A stretch of DNA of 39,143 nt from Xanthobacteraceae bacterium (GTDB lineage: Bacteria > Pseudomonadota > Alphaproteobacteria > Rhizobiales > Xanthobacteraceae): contig JASHPW010000024.1 in assembly GCA_030037895.1 (NCBI GenBank), forward strand, positions 1 through 39,143. Reading direction: 5' to 3'. Below, piece by piece: positions 38,739 through 39,143 of the stretch (position 1 is its first letter; the number at the start of each line of letters is the position of its first letter). A program made the position numbers and the translations under genes. The notes beneath the pieces were generated by a model. The model ran no database searches and was not told the origin of the DNA. It saw only the letters and a program-made list of their open reading frames with translations.

Positions 38739-38768
38739 CGTCTCGGCAAATGATCTTTTGCCGAGACG
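38739..38768. terminator. Hairpin between convergent cupin and corA genes
   Basis: A perfect 12-bp stem CGTCTCGGCAAA (38739-38750) and its complement (38757-38768) with a 6-nt loop. It lies between two converging genes. There is no T-run, so it may be a weak bidirectional terminator or a 3' stabiliser. Confidence 0.65.
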
Positions 38769-38787
38769 ACGCCATGTGTCGCGCCGG

Positions 38788-39143
38788 TCAGATCCAGTCC
38801 TTGAGCTTGAACCATATGAGCGGCAACAGCGCGGTGACGACCACCAAGGCGAGCGCGTAGGGATAGCCCCACGCCCAATTGAGTTCCGGCATGTTCTTGA
38901 AATTCATTCCGTAGATGCCGACGACCAGCACCGGCGGAATGCCGACCACCGAGGCGATGGTCAAGACCTTCATCACCTCGTTCTGGTCGATGTTGATGAT
39001 GCCGGTGGCCGCGTCCTGGAGAAGCTGCACGCGGCTCACCAGGCCCTCGGCGAACTGCGCCAGCGAGGCGATATCGGACGACACCACTTGCAGCCGCTTG
39101 GCCATCTCCGGCGCAATCCATTCGCTGCTCCGATCCACGGCAA
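38788..39143 (-). CDS. corA: CorA-type magnesium/cobalt transporter, C-terminal part
   Basis: Only the C-terminal ~118 residues are in the window; the gene begins beyond the right edge. The segment has the long stalk helix, then TM1 (VLTIASVVGIPPVLVVGIYG) running into the signature GMN motif (YGMNFKNMPELNW) and TM2 (YALALVVVTALLPLIWFKLK). This is the CorA pore and allows Mg2+ uptake across the inner membrane. The gene is convergent with the cupin gene. Confidence 0.9.
   Translation of the reverse strand, partial: AVDRSSEWIAPEMAKRLQVVSSDIASLAQFAEGLVSRVQLLQDAATGIINIDQNEVMKVLTIASVVGIPPVLVVGIYGMNFKNMPELNWAWGYPYALALVVVTALLPLIWFKLKDWI

Overview
The window is GC-rich, densely packed alphaproteobacterial chromosome. 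Gene content and protein style (FliX, FlaF, a MotE-like protein and DUF6468 behind fliM, a DksA with a degenerate zinc finger, TTAACC-type boxes) point to the order Hyphomicrobiales (Rhizobiales), close to the Bradyrhizobium/Rhodopseudomonas/Xanthobacteraceae side. I infer this from protein families and not from a marker gene. No rRNA, tRNA, CRISPR array, transposase or integrase was seen.

Layout. Positions 1-11207 are mixed metabolism and signalling: a class III nucleotide cyclase with TPRs that runs off the left edge, two small domain-of-unknown-function proteins, an M20 peptidase, a 2-oxoacid dehydrogenase operon (E1 alpha, E1 beta, a free-standing lipoyl domain, and a lipoate ligase gene broken by a frameshift), a SixA-like phosphatase, a FAD oxidoreductase and an outer-membrane protein. 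Positions 11348-37696 are a flagellar region: flgE-flgK-flgL; a TPR-sulfotransferase; flaF; flagellin; a small glycosyltransferase-like gene; a Ser/Thr-rich orphan; a large TPR-glycosyltransferase; flgI-flgJ-flgN; fliX; dksA; a second TPR-glycosyltransferase; flgF-flgG-flgA-flgH; and fliL-fliM-DUF6468-motE-like. Positions 37842-39143 hold a DUF883 protein, a Tat-exported cupin and the C-terminus of a CorA transporter.

How the parts fit. Rod, ring, hook, filament and switch genes are interleaved with four probable protein-modifying enzymes: one TPR-sulfotransferase, one DxD glycosyltransferase-like protein and two TPR-glycosyltransferases. This suggests a locus that builds the flagellum and decorates its Ser/Thr-rich secreted subunits. 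Two classes of regulatory site can be read from the sequence. Sigma-54 sites (GG-N10-GC) precede flgE, flgI and flgF. CtrA-like sites (TTAA-N7-TTAACC and close variants, or the half-site TTAACCAT) precede the glycosyltransferase-like gene, the large TPR-glycosyltransferase, fliX and fliL, with weaker ones before other genes. This matches the Caulobacter logic of early CtrA genes and later sigma-54/FlbD/FliX genes, and it places the modification enzymes in the early, CtrA-linked class.

Most unusual items: the Ser/Thr-rich orphan at 21782-22657, which shares a domain with an insertion in the enlarged hook protein; an E1-plus-lipoyl operon without E2 or E3; and an 18-bp tandem repeat array between flgA and flgH that copies the flgA stop region.
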